Positions 32,344 to 44,459 of a stretch of DNA of 64,000 bases are shown piece by piece. The translations under genes and the position numbers were made by a program. Each line of letters begins with the position of its first letter. The first letter of the stretch is position 1. Under the pieces are notes generated by a model. It was not told the origin of the DNA and did no database searches. It worked only from the letters and a program-made list of their open reading frames with translations. This DNA is from Parastagonospora avenae f. sp. tritici 18332-5 (taxonomy: Eukaryota; Ascomycota; Dothideomycetes; Pleosporales; Phaeosphaeriaceae), in assembly GCA_022559985.1 (NCBI GenBank), contig JAFJTR010000104.1, positions 32,729 through 96,728 of the forward strand, read 5' to 3'.

Positions 32344-34736
32344 CTACATCTGCCACTCCTCCAATCCTGCCCTCTTCACCATCTCCGTCCCCAATCCCCT
32401 TCCACCAACCAACCTACCAACTCCAAACCACTCCTCGCCAGCAACCTTCTTCGCCACCTGCCAAGCCGCACCCTGCAGCTCCACACTCTCCCCATCAGCA
32501 TCCAACCCCCTAACCGCCCTCTCAATCCTCATCCCCTCTAACCCCGGCTCATAAAACGGACTCTTAGGATCCGTCGAATTCAAACTAAACGGGCTAGTGG
32601 GCGGCACACAAAGCGTATTCCTCGGCGGCAACACGCCCGTCTGGAAATACTCCTTAATATGCAAGAGCATGCACAAATCGGGCTGAGCAACACTACAATG
32701 GCCCGCAGCGTCCGCCACCAGGAGCCCCGAATTTTCAAACAGCGCGTGCATGACACGCCCGCTGCGCAGCGGCGTGACGGGGTCGGCGGTGTTGCTGAGG
32801 AAGAGGATCGGGTGGGATGTGTTGCCGCCGAAGGAGCCGGAGAATTTGTACGCGGCGTGGATTTTCCACGCGAGACAGCGGAGGCGCAGCATTGCCCATA
32901 CAGCGCCAGATGTTGGGGCGAGCTTTTCCATGTCTTGCCAGTAGGTGGTGAAGGTGGCGATGGATTCGTGCGTTACGTCGATGCCGTCGGAGCAGAGGAC
33001 GGCGTAGGTGGGGACGGTGGAGGTGTAGTCTATGGCTGGGGTGGAGCTGTTCACGGGGCAGGTGTAGATGTGGCTGTAGCGGGCGCTTTCTTTGAGGTAA
33101 TCGAGGATGTCGCCTTGGCCAGCTTCGATGGCGGCGAGGACGGAGGCGATGAGCGGAAACAAAGCTCGGGGCTGGTAGGCAGATTGGAAGAGGAGGCCTT
33201 TGATGTCGGAGTAGGTTAGGATATCTGGGCCGCTTGCGGAGTTCATGGCGAGGGGGCTGTGGTATAGTGATTTGACGATACTGTCGACGCGGTCTTTGAC
33301 GTCGTCAAACGTGGAATTAGAAGTAGTCAACGGGCATGACTCTGGACCAGATTCGACACAGTATGAGTAGAACGAGCTAACCGCCTTCTCGTTGTCGGTC
33401 AGGGATCCGTTCCCAAGACTGTGGTTGTAATCATACGAACTCACAACGCCGTCTAGGATGACGCGACCGACGCGGTCAGGGAACATGGAAGCGAATGTAG
33501 AACCCAGGAACGTGCCGTATGAGAAGCCCCAGTAGTTCAACTCCGCAGCTTCAGGTTTGTACAGAGCGGGATTAGTCTCGTGGCGGCATCGACACTTGTC
33601 TTTCTTCAACTGGTCCAACTTCTCAGCAACCCAGGAAGCATGTCTCTCGACAATCTCGAGCATATCACGCGCCACCAGAGCTGTGGACATGTATTGCTTG
33701 ATGTCTGGACCGTCTTCAGCATCCACTGCCTGCTTACAAGAAGTACCCCATGCATGCGTCATGGACCACAGTCTGCCTAGTGCTGCATCAGAGCTTCCAA
33801 GGATACCTTCGGTGGTTTCTCGCAGTGTCCATGACCAGGAGGCGGCGGGAGCGTCCATGCATACAGCTTGTGGCTCAGTCCAGCCAATTCCTCGTGGATC
33901 GAAACCTAGGATGTCATAGTATCTTAATTCGCCAGGCTTGACACTGGAGTCCTGGTGGTTTGTGACCTTTACGCCAGCATCAACGATACTTTGCAAGTTC
34001 TCCCCTATGAGAATTGCAAAAGAAGCTCCAGGACCACCAGGGCCACCAGGGTTGATCAGGATAGGTCCAGCATAACGTGGATCGTCAACAGGCACCTTTG
34101 CCGGGAGCTTTGTGATAGCAATGCTGACTCTCTCGTCTGGGTATGTGTCGTGGTAGTAATCAAGTGGTACGCTCAGCTTCGCACACTCAAAGTTGTAGTA
34201 ACATTTGTGGAACTCAAGGGTTTCCGATGCTTCAATCTATCGAGCGGTCAGTCGCATCAAAGTAGAGCCAAGAAGAGAGTGTTCGTTAGGGAGTGCGTGT
34301 GGAGAAATGATAAGGAGACCTCTTATAGCGAGACCACCAATACTTCTATGGATGTATAGGGAGCCCAGGGAAAAGGACATGGGTATTCAGTAAATGTCAA
34401 CACCTGGACATTAAGGAACATCTTCCTCTAGCCCAAAATCACAATACAGCCGCACAAGACGAGCTGCATCGTAGCACTCAAGTCCCGATTTGGCTAAGTG
34501 AGATAGAAAGAGCCTACCTCGGACCACTCGAACGGTTTCTCATTAACCAACGGTCCCCTCCACGCCGGCGGAGTCCAATTCTTGACATCTGGAAACAATG
34601 CATTGAATCCGAAAATGGTCATGCACGTTGCGAACGTCAGGCCGAGCGCCCGAATGCGGACCCGGCCTGCACCATCATCTGCATGGCGACGCTGGGACAG
34701 CGCGATCAACGGCTCAGCTTCATTCCAGCTCTTCAT
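32344..34736 (-). CDS. Membrane-anchored alpha/beta-hydrolase, S33 tripeptidyl aminopeptidase (TAP-like)
   Basis: Exons 34736-34518 and 34236-32344 (281-nt intron) give 703 aa. A signal-anchor lies near residues 35-52 (ALGLTFATCMTIFGFNALF). The catalytic part has the oxyanion/fold motif INPGGPGGPGAS, the FDPRGIGWTEP block, nucleophile elbow GFSYGTFLG (Ser about 312), the acid in LFLSNTADPVTPL and the His in DAAGHCSVAQPD. After these comes the TAP-like C-terminal domain (IKEYFQTGVLPPRNTLCVPP). Many N-x-S/T sequons and Cys residues fit an extracytoplasmic enzyme that removes N-terminal peptides. An alternative in-frame ATG lies at 34799. The long intron is supported by joining WSE to IEASETLEFHKCYYNFECAK, a conserved start of this family. 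Confidence 0.85.
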
Positions 34737-34799
34737 CGCGTCTTGATAACGAAGGGTTTGTAGAGAGGTGTGAGAAAGCGGGGATGCAAAACACGACAC

Positions 34800-35804
34800 G
34801 ACAACGCCTCAATCGCACAGCATCTTTCAGGCGTGCAACCCCGGCACACGACTCGACTCGAAACCTGTTCGCGCCAAGCAGGCAGCAAGGCGCCGGAAGC
34901 TCAAATGCAGATCGTTCTGGGTTTTCTTCTGGACTGGTGGAGCTGCATGCACCTGACTCTGCTGTGTAGGTTCCCGCATAGCGATCACTTGCATCGCAGC
35001 AGGCGGTTTCTTGCTGCGCAGCGCGTCACAGCGGTTATGTAGGCTGGGTCACAATGCGTTGTCCCGTATGCGTGCATCGAGCAAGTTGCGTCTTGCTTTC
35101 CCCGCCACGCATCAATATTGCGAATCCGACGGTTGCTGCGAGTAATTAGTTTGGTGATGTGTCGTCTGGGGCAATGGTTGCTTGGTTTTTGTGTGGGCCG
35201 GGGTCTGATTTAGATGTACGATGAAATGCGGAGAGCTTCACGGAACTTTTTGCCGAAGTCAGGGTCGGAGAAAAAATGGAAGGTCGTGGATTGACTGCGA
35301 AAACCAAGACCTCAAGACTAGCTACCGCAGAGCCTCCATCATTCCTCGTGTCATTTGTGGGGCTGTCTCATTGTTGACGGTCGCTCCGTCCCCTCTTTGG
35401 TAACACGAATGCCGAATTTGGCAAGCGACTGAACTCTGTGCATCGTCAGTCGTCAGGTACAGTAGTGCTGGTGTGAAACGACGTCATATTCATTGGAGGC
35501 TTCTCACGACAAAATAGAACGAAGAGCACGATTGGGTAATGAAACAAATCTTTTTTGACGCATTCTAAGTGTGCAGAGTAGCAGCACAGTGGATATAATC
35601 ATACTCGTCCGTACCAACCACTCGCACTCTGAAAGATTCCATGTAAACTCGGGTGTCCATTGGGTTGCCAGCGCCCATTCGAACCTGTAACATTACGAAG
35701 TGTACCATGTGTAACGGTCACTCACAACCCCAGAACTCCGCCATGTGCCGCCGCCGTGCCGAGAGACCGATCATGAGCTGCGAGCAAGACGCCGACAGCA
35801 ATAT
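34800..35804. other. Intergenic region
   Basis: About 1 kb between the peptidase start and the RRM-protein stop. Short frames only; no recognised feature. Confidence 0.4.
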
Positions 35805-36588
35805 CTAGTATTGCTGGCCGCCACCCTGCTGCTCCTGGCCACCGTAGCTACCTTGGCCACCACCGCCCTGGTAACCACCGCGAGGAGGGTAGCCTCCCTG
35901 GCCGCCCTGAGGAGGTCCCCAAGATGCTCCACCCTGTCCGCCGCCGTAGCCCTCACGCCCGCCACCGCCATATCCTAAAGAACAATGTCAGTGAGGGCTT
36001 GGGAAAGCTTAGAATTCAACACGTACCTCCCTGGCCGCCACCGTAGCCACCGCCCCCTCCACGGCCATAACCGCCTCCACCACTGTAGCCGCCTCCTCCG
36101 CGACCACCACCGCCGCCACCGCTAGCGCGGTCAGAGGCCTTGTCGACACGGATCCTACGTCCATCGAACCTGGATGAATTAGCACCTATGAACGGATTGG
36201 AGAGCCCTCCCCATGCTGGGACAGCAGTGACACAGGTCGCATTGACACTATGCATGGCGAGGGAATGGGGACGTACTCCTCGTTGTTAAGAGCGTTCATG
36301 GCGGCATCAGCGTCGGCATCGTTGGCGAAGCGCACAAAGCCGAAGCCCCTGCTGCGACCGGTATCGCGGTCTTTCACGACGACCTGCGCAGGTGTCAGCG
36401 ATTGATTCCTCTTACAGTGACTGGCGCCACGGGTGGGTCACTGACGGCTTCCTCGACTTGACCGAACTCCTCGAACTTCTGGCGGAGTGTGCCATCGTCC
36501 GTGTGCCAGGCAAGGCCACTGATTGGCATTAGCGGTAGACGACAATGTTGGGGGAGGCGGATACTTACCCAATGAAGAGCTTGGACAT
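35805..36588 (-). CDS. Glycine-rich RRM RNA-binding protein
   Basis: Small GRP-type protein with one RRM and an RGG/YGG tail, related to cold-inducible RNA-binding proteins. Exons 36588-36569, 36518-36446, 36383-36277, 36169-36027 and 35974-35805 give 170 aa. The RRM covers residues 1-80: RNP2 LFIGGL, HTDDGTLRQKFEEFG, KDRDTGRSRGFGFVRF with RNP1 RGFGFVRF, and FDGRRIRVDKASDRA. The rest is GGGGYGRGGG-type repeats ending GQQY, with RGG sites for methylation and low-complexity sequence likely to phase-separate. The five short exons and the 107-nt third intron are all GT...AG. In plants and fungi such genes often autoregulate by alternative splicing. Confidence 0.92.
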
Positions 36589-38715
36589 GATGTTGCTGAT
36601 TCGAACACTGAACGGTCTCAATACAAGCACTCGGAGCTCAAAACGAAGCGCGCAATACAAAGAGCCTCAGAGCGAGGCAGCGACAGGAAGCAGAAGAGAC
36701 TTTAAGGAAACGCGGGAGGCAGAGGCGCGCAAGGAATCCTTCGCGGCGCCTCGTGCAGGTAACAGGTAGCAACATGCGGAACGAACATTTGAGCTTGAGC
36801 GCACCAGGCTGTGTGGGTGTAGATGGCGCAGGTAGTTCCTCTTGAGTAGTAGAGGAGTGAGTAAGTCGGTAGCAAGGTATTCGTGTTGTGAGGGCACGAG
36901 TTGTAGAGGAGATGGCGAGGTGTTCAAGACAAGGTTGGTGGGGCAGGCACGACGCTTGAAGTAGGTAAAGTTGACTTGACCCCTCCAAGAGATACAAAAG
37001 AGCGCTAGCTGAGTTTGCGCAAACGCGAGGAGATGGGCAGCAGGCAGCTGGAATTTATCAGAAAGCAGGGAAGAAACGTGGCCTGGTAAAGGCAGTAAGC
37101 CCGGTCTAGGTGTCCAACCAGGCTGTCTATGTACGGTTCGAGCATCACCCTGCGCCTGGGCAGCACTACAGCAGAGGGGCACTTTCGCAGAAGGCCTGTC
37201 TGGATGCGGCGCCTGATGATGGCACAATGAGTATGCTGCTCGCCCGCCTGTACTGGCGCACTGCGGCCATTAGTCTGTCCCGTGTCTGTTTCCTCATGCT
37301 GGGTATATGCAGGCTCCGCTAGGCCGCCTCTAAACGGGCCCAATGGCAAGGGAGACGTCTGAGCCATCGTCTCGGCCACGCAAAAAGCGACATGTCGAAT
37401 TTTCTGATAGGTGGTCCACGTCCACTCACTCCATCACGGTGCCGGCATATGCGCGCACGCACCCATTATTACTGGGCCAATTCAGATACGGAGCGACAAT
37501 GAAAATCCTGCAGACGGCGAGTGGCGTGCTTGGAGGGGCAGCGAGTGTCGGACATCGAAAGGCACGGCCAGCAGATGAGGTGCCCACGGCGCGCTCGCAT
37601 TGGTCGGACAAAGTGTGGTTCAGCGAAGCTTATCAAGGGACACCATCGAACAGGTGTGGGGAACTTGGGATGGGCGCTCGACCGGGGGCTGGCACCTAGG
37701 CAGGAATACGCTATGGCCCGTGCAAACTGCGGGCTTGTCGCCGTCTCACGTCGCCCGAGACTACCGTACCTACACGGCTACAACTAGGCGAGGGAACGTC
37801 TCCTAGTCAGCGCCGTTGCACGGAGTATTACTTAGTGAGTAGACGACGAGGTTGCATCCATGTCTGGACAGCCACGATGCCAGGGCGGAAATGGGATGCT
37901 CTTGACGCAGCTACGAATCGAACTTCGCGCTGATTCGCGGACCATCGCAGCGTCACAGCACTCCGGACTCGTTCAATGTGGCACCGATCTTGTAGTCTGT
38001 GAGCAGTGACTGTAAGAATACTGTGTGCACCTCGATACTACACGGCAGCGACATTGTCGTGGCCTTCCAATGCCTAGCGGTGGAGCTCATGTGATGAGCA
38101 CTGTTCCCGCCCCCTCAGCTCGATATCTCGTTCCCTCATGTGCAGCAAGATGTGACAGAGAAAATCAACTCTGTCGTGTCGTCTGGGATGCCCGTTCCGC
38201 CAATCAGACAGCGTTACCTCAAGCCTCATGGCACATCCATGTAGCAAAGTCACCGCCTTTCCGATTCACACTGGCAGAGCATCAATCGCATCTGCCTGCG
38301 ATACAGCACCAGAACACGACTGTATCTCGGGTTCGCAGTATGTGTGGTGTGCGTCATGCGGTCATCGTGCCTTCCTTCCGCGAGGGAAGGCACAGACGGG
38401 CTCCAATCGTGCCCAGGTGGCTTCCTGTCTCGATGAACCCAGGCATCTGCCCCACCACATCGACGCAAGAGATTGAATCAAGGCCCTGTACACTTGCTGC
38501 ACTTCATCTGATTCCCCACGTTACACGGTGATAGTCTCCAGGAGGCTGCAGGCCACCCTCGCCGTTCAGCGCGACCGATAGTATGCTGTACGACGACAAA
38601 CTTCTCTGAGGCTTTCCACACCAGTCCAATTCATATTCGGCACGGCACGGCTCGCTCGATTGCCGGTTGCCTACCGGTCGCGTGTCATAGAGCACTACGC
38701 TAGCCTGAGGTCATC
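36589..38715. other. 2.1 kb intergenic region without recognised genes
   Basis: Lies upstream of two divergent genes, the RRM protein and the disordered protein at 38716. Open frames reach at most 186 codons, overlap each other on both strands and show no family features. It may contain long 5' UTRs or non-coding transcripts; none can be shown here. Confidence 0.4.
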
Positions 38716-40776
38716 ATGGATATTCAGAAATGGCTGAACGAGACTGCGGAAGCAGGAACGCCTCCGAAGCAAGGTCAAGCTTCAAATTCCGCCTTTTTCC
38801 AACCTACAGAGAAGCCTCGGGCTGTGTTCGAGGGCAAACATGCACGGAAGCGAGCCAAGTCGGACAGCTCACTGCTCGCCCCTCAAACCTACTTGCCGAT
38901 AGTGTCACCAAGGAAGCCAAATCGCACTCCTGAAAAGCAAGTGGATACGAGTGCTCATAGCAACGTATCGCGCCCTAGCCGAAGCGATTCTACCGGCAGC
39001 GAATCATCGAGCCACCGGTATGCACGACGACCTCGCCGTAAGACGCGCCCAGAGCTTTACGAGCCGAAACGAAACAAGGAGCGGGGCAAATATGTGCACC
39101 AGAGTCGAAAGGGCGAATCAAAGAATGCGAGACGCAAGTCAAAACGCAGGAAGGGCGACAAGTCGGACAGTGGCGTAGCTCAAAACTTCTATGCCAAGAA
39201 CGTCTCCAGGGATCGGTTGACTGTAAGAGTTGCCGGACACGCAGTGATATGTGACAGTGCTGATGATTGGGTGGTAGCTGAAGCCGAAGGACCATCTGGG
39301 CATCTTCAACAAGGGCAAGACCTCGACGGCTGTTCGAGGTCGTGGGTGTAAGCCTCTCCCTGCAGTGACACCTGTTGTCAGTGTGCAGCTGACACATCTT
39401 TAGTGCCCGATCTTGTCTTCTCCGAGATGAAGTTCTTACAGAGAGAAAAGGACCAACCAGAGCCTGCTCTTGAGCAAGGTACTGCGAAGAAGAAACGCAA
39501 GAAAGATCACGTGCAAACGAAAGAGGGTGAGATATCTGCCTTCTTCACCTCAGTGCGACCTGCTCTGGCGGAGAAAGACACCAATGTGCCAACAAAGCCG
39601 GCTAGGGTGGTGGAAAACTTGAATACTACGATCCGACATCACGAGCCAGAGCAGTCGTCAAAGTCTAGCGGCGTCGTAACAACAATTGAATTTCCTGGCA
39701 AGGGATCCTACCTTGGGTTTGGAAGCAGGGGGCCTCGACACGAAAGTACAAGCTATGTGTCTTGGTCAGAATCTGTCCGATCACCGGGCCTGACACCCAG
39801 ACGTCCGAAACATCCGCCTGTCGAAAACCACGACCCCTTCGAGGTCTCAAATCATCGCCGATTAGGCAGCACCATAAGTGGCAATGGAGACGCCAGGTTC
39901 AAGGTTCCTGAGCCGTCTACAGCGCGCAAGCTAAGGAGCAATGAGAGCGCTGAGCGCTTCCAAATGTCCTCCGTGGCTCTTTCTCAGAACAGGATGTCAA
40001 GATCTCACTCATACCCCCAGCACACTTCATCGCCACGCAAGTTGGATCTCGTGGACCGCGCTGCAAAGTTCCAGTCCACTGAGTCTGTTGGCTCTCCGTC
40101 ATCGATGCCACCGTTCATGTCGAAGCGCACCAGAGTCGATGTTGAACACCGTGAATCCGGCGTCAGTGCAAGGTCTGCAACGCGTCAAAAGGACAAAAAT
40201 TGGGCTATACACAACACCGTGATGAACTCGCAGCAACCTGAAGGGCACATAGACGACGTGTGCGAAACTTCTTCAGACCTCGGGAGAGCCATACAACACT
40301 GCAATAGAACGTTCAGTGCTCGCCGACGCATCACAGAGCCACACAGAAGCCATCGTGAAGCGGATGCGCCTTATATAAGTAATGAAGTGACCAGAGTCGC
40401 GCAAGTAGCTACGCCCAAGACACACAGACGGCCTACTGTTCGATTTCAAGAGATAGAGCCAGCCGCGCCCAGGGTTCCGAATTTTTCAGGCCGCAGTATT
40501 TACCAACAGCAAGCGGAACGAATGCACTTCCCGGAAGCGATCATTGAGGAAGAATTTCCAGACTTCTATACCCGTGAGGAGGAGCTGATGTATTCTCAAA
40601 CCAACGCGCCAGATTGGGATGATGAGGTCGAGGGACCACCGTCATATGAAGGGGAATATTCAGCGGCAGATCTTGGCTTAGAGGCTCCTGGTGCGATGGT
40701 TGACAGTGTGCAGCGCATATCGACAGATAACACTGTGGTTGCTCCGGGATTTTGGCGTCCCAATAAATTGTACTGA
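38716..40776 (+). CDS. Disordered, basic, probably nuclear protein of unknown function
   Basis: Exons 38716-39222, 39278-39347 and 39404-40776 give 649 aa, all junctions GT...AG. No known domain is recognised. The order is: conserved-looking start MDIQKWLNETAE; SAFFQPTEKP; a Lys/Arg-rich region with several potential nuclear localisation signals (RRPRRKTRPE, RRKSKRRKGDK); a compact conserved block across the exon joins (QNFYAKNVSRDRLT, LGIFNKGKTSTAVRGRG, LPDLVFSEMKFL); KEGEISAFFTSVRP; then a Ser/Arg/Pro-rich disordered stretch. The C-terminal segment is acidic (HFPEAIIEEEFPDFYTREEE). The two SAFF motifs resemble degenerate PCNA-interacting boxes. A DNA-linked role is speculation. Confidence 0.7.
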
Positions 40777-40946
40777 AGCGGGAGTGGTGATCCACGTCAG
40801 GCATTGTTGATTTCGCGGTCTGTGCGCAGAAATCATGAGCTTCGAGAAAGCGACCTCCGCAACTGGTCCTCACATCCTCGGTTTGGGGCTATTGCTACGG
40901 GATAGCCGGTCGTGCCTCTAGCCGGTATTGGGCAGATAACATCTGT

Positions 40947-42179
40947 ATGCTCTTCATTCGATCTTCACCACGGCTCGTCCCAGCCAGGCGCCTTGTTCCC
41001 CAGTTGCAATCTTCCTTTCCTATTCCGACGTCTGCCCTATGCAGACAGTCGGTGGTGACGTTGGTCACAGTGGCGCCTTCCGGAAAAACCCCGCGTTCCA
41101 GCCCCACCAGCAGAATCAGACAAATACAGGAGCAGCTCTCCGCAACCTCGTCACCCCCAGCATCCGCTAAATCATTGTCCAAAATGACCTACACCACCCG
41201 CAGAATCGGCGCGGCCAACACGCTCGAGCACCGTATCTTCATTGAGAAGGACGGACAGCTCGTCTCGCCATGGCACGACATTCCTCTCTATGCCAACGAG
41301 CAGCAGACCGTCCTCAACATGATTGTTGAGGTGCCCCGCTGGACCAATGCCAAGATGGAGGTGTGTTTCTCCCAATTGCCTGCCCGATGACCGCCCCCGC
41401 GAAATAGTAGCTTTGCTGACACTCCCCGACAGATCTCCAAGGAGGAGACGCTCAACCCCATCAAGCAGGACATCAAGAAGGGCAAGCTCCGCTACGTGAG
41501 GAACTGCTTCCCCCACAAGGGCTACCTCTGGAACTACGGTGCCTTCCCTCAGGTGCGATGACGCGAGCCCGATATCGGCCAGCAAAGCGAATGTTGACAC
41601 AAGTTGTAGACATGGGAGGACCCCAATGTCACCCACCAGGAGACCAAGGCCAAGGGTGACAACGACCCGCTGGACGTCTGCGAGATTGGCGAGCTCGTCA
41701 ACAAGCCCGGTGAGGTCATCCAGGTCAAGGTGCTCGGCGTTATGGCCTTGCTCGACGAGGGCGAGACCGACTGGAAGATCATGGTTATCAACGTGAACGA
41801 CCCGCTGGCCCCCAAGCTCAACGACGTCGAGGACGTTGAGCGCCACCTACCCGGCCTCCTCCGCGCCACCAACGAGTGGTTCCGCATTTACAAGATCCCC
41901 GATGGCAAGCCCGAGAACCAGTTTGCCTTCTCCGGCGAGTGCAAGAACAAGAAGTACGCCATGGACATTGTCCGCGAGTGCGCCGAGGCCTGGGAGAAGC
42001 TTGCCACTGGCAAGACCCCCAAGGAGGACCTCAGCCTCGTCAACACCACCGTCTCCCACTCTCCCGAGCGTACCGACCCCAGCTCGCTCAACATTCCCCA
42101 GGGCGAGAACAAGGCACCCGGCCCCATCGACCCCAGCATCGACAAGTGGTTCTACATCTCTGGTGCGCCTTCCTCCTAG
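40947..42179 (+). CDS. IPP1: Soluble inorganic pyrophosphatase, possible mitochondrial N-terminal form
   Basis: Family I Mg-dependent pyrophosphatase, PPi to 2 Pi. Exons to 41360, 41433-41552 and 41610-42179. The usual start is the ATG at 41184 (MTYTTRRIGAANTLEHRIF), giving 288 aa, the size of yeast Ipp1. The signature GDNDPLDVCEIG carries the metal-binding Asp residues; KGKLRYVRNCFPHKGYLWNY and WFRIYKIPDGKPEN are also family blocks. The frame is open upstream without a stop to an ATG at 40947, adding 79 residues rich in Arg and Ser and poor in acids at its start (MLFIRSSPRLVPARRLVPQL), like a mitochondrial presequence. Which start is used cannot be told from sequence; coordinates here give the longer option. 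Confidence 0.93.
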
Positions 42180-42386
42180 TTGGAGTGAGCGTGTGATCCA
42201 GACTGGCCACTGTGCTAGAAGGCGGTTGGTTTGGACATGCCATGCGGCATTGCATATGACTGAATGGTATACATAGACTCATCAAAAAGCATAGCCTGAT
42301 CCTGAGCACGACCAATTGCCCAATGCAAACCGTGACTCCGCATAATGCTCCCCGTAATATTTGTACATCCCTTTTCGTCACCTCAT

Positions 42387-42807
42387 TCAATTGCCGTTCA
42401 GCTCCTCCTTTCGTGCCAATTGTCGTGAATGTCGATCAACCTCCTCCATGACATCTGTTATCCGCATCTTGTCGAGGTCCATGTCCATTTCCTTGCCGTC
42501 CTCTGCGTTTATCCGTTAGCCTGCAATTCGTAATTGCCCTACCCAGAAATCGGCTCTCCAGCTTGAAGAACCTATCTGAAGAATTCGCCATCTTCTCCAC
42601 CAAGTGTATTGCGGGGTTTGACGCACTGAACTTTACAGCCAGCCTCGCAGGTTCTTTGCTGGTCCGTGGCAGCATCTTGGACTCGATCTTCATACCATCT
42701 GAGCGCGCGTTCGGTGGTATGAGCGACAGGAATAGGCGTGCGGGCTTCGAGCGCAGGGAGAATGGGTTGAAGGTTACGCGGACGTCGGTGAGGAATCGAG
42801 TGATCAT
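42387..42807 (-). CDS. MRPL44: Mitochondrial large-subunit ribosomal protein mL53 (MRPL44 family)
   Basis: Thioredoxin-like-fold protein of the mitoribosomal large subunit. Exons 42807-42543 and 42502-42387 give 126 aa. It begins MITRFLTDVRVTFNPFSLRS, matching the MITK-Y-VxFNPF start of yeast Mrpl44. The next blocks are KPARLFLSLIPPNARSD, LAVKFSASNPAIHLVEKMAN, LESRFLEDGKEMDMDLDKMR and the C-terminal helix ITDVMEEVDRHSRQLARKEE. The intron is only 40 nt (42503-42542) but has canonical ends and restores the family ending. Divergent from SEC20, 274 bases away. Confidence 0.85.
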
Positions 42808-43081
42808 GATGGCTGGGAGGACTTTTGCTGAGGTTTCGGATGTGCGGCTGACCAAGGTCAGTAAGAGAGTCTCCAGAAGTAGTGCATAGACTTACATATG
42901 TACAAAGCGGCAAGCTGACGTCGTCGTCGCAATTGATCGCCGTGCAATACTTCGCGATACTTCGCACTTTCTGGGGGTCCGTGCTCGGCGATCTGTAGCG
43001 CAGCCGTAGTGGGAATAGCCCCACTGGAAGCACCTATGTCATCGCATTCGACCACCTTTCCGAAATCTGTACATAATAGAC

Positions 43082-44459
43082 ATGCCGCCCGTTCCTGCCA
43101 CCACGCAGACACTCATAACCCGTCTGACTGCTCTCTCCGAATCGAACAAAGATCTCGGGCAACTCATACAACGCCTTGCGAAACTCGACTTCCAGCCTGG
43201 ATCGCAACCACTGGGCACGGAAGAGGGAGACGTTCGATTGGAACTCAGCGCTGAGATACATGAGAGTTTGAAGGGAATAGAGGAGGATCTTGAGCTTCTG
43301 AGACAGGAAGTTGAAGACGTTGTTGGTGGCGCGAGTGGCTCTATACGGCGAAGAGACAGCAAGAACGAGAGCGAACGAAGCAGACTTGCTGTGCTTCTTG
43401 CGAGACTAACAGAGGATCTGAAGTCGTATGCAGGCCCTATAATGCCATTCTAATACTATTTGCTAATAGTTCCACCACAGATCAAGAGCGCAGTTCCGCA
43501 AAGCCCAACTCACTGCTAAACACAACGCCGACCGCGCGAAGCTCAAAGAACGCGAACTCCTTTTCTCGAACCTCCAATCCGGCACATCAACACCTTCCTC
43601 GACATACCGACAAAGAAAGCAGGCACAAGGTCTCTCAGAAGGCGAAGTAGTCGCTCAGGCCTCGTCAGACGTCACTTCTGCGCTGCGACGGACGCACCAG
43701 TTGATGCAGGGCGAGCTTTCGCGCTCTAGATTCGCACAAGAAACACTCGAACAATCCACAGCCGCACTCGCAGATCTCGGGGAGAAGTACTCGGACCTCA
43801 ACACACTACTCGCAAACAGCAAGAACCTGGTCTCGACCTTGCTAAAGAGCACGAAGAGCGACACGTGGTATCTCGAAACCACCTTCTACATCCTCATCAC
43901 AACCGTCGTCTGGCTCACATTCCGCCGCTGGCTATACGGACCGCTCACCTGGTTCCTCATCTGGCCGCTCAAACTCGTCTTCCGCATCGTCTTCGGTGTC
44001 TTTGGTCTTGCGTCCGCCTCTTCAGCAGCCACAACCAGCGTCGCAAACTCCTCACAATCGACAAGCCTCATCGTCAAGCCCAGCGCAACAGGCGGTCCCC
44101 CTCGACACAAGAACCAACCACAACACTACGTGCGCGTCGGCGGCGGAGGACGCGGATACATGCACGGCGGCGACCCCAGTCCACCAGGCTCGCACTCACA
44201 ACAAGTCGGCAAAATGGTGGAACAAAAGCAGCAGCAGCAAGAAGAGGTGCTGGATCACCCGCAGTTCAGGGAGCAGAGAGAGGAAGAGGATGAGGGTCCG
44301 GTTAGGAGAGGTGATGGCACGGTTTTGAAGGAGAGCGATAAGCCGCGGAATCCAAAGAAGAAGATGTGGGAGGAGGATAAGGAGAGGGAGAAGTTTGAGG
44401 CGGCGCAGAAGGAGGCGGCGGGTGAGGAGAGCGGGGAGAGGAAGAAGGATGAGCTGTAG
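43082..44459 (+). CDS. SEC20: Sec20-type SNARE with C-terminal KDEL
   Basis: ER-resident Qb-like SNARE for Golgi-to-ER retrograde transport, working with Tip20/Dsl1. Exons 43082-43425 and 43481-44459 give 440 aa. The N-terminal part is helical (LITRLTALSESNKDLGQLIQ). A SNARE-like helix follows (LRRTHQLMQGELSRSRFAQE, STAALADLGEKYSDLNTLLA), which matches the Sec20 domain. The membrane segment is near residues 247-265 (FYILITTVVWLTF), with a further hydrophobic stretch to about 295. The 140-residue luminal tail is very polar with Gln and Glu runs and ends KKDEL. Yeast Sec20 ends in HDEL, so the ER-retrieval signal is conserved in kind. Confidence 0.88.

Noticed and set aside
41172..41846. 224-codon minus-strand frame
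   Set aside because: Crosses the pyrophosphatase introns and is antisense to strongly conserved coding sequence.
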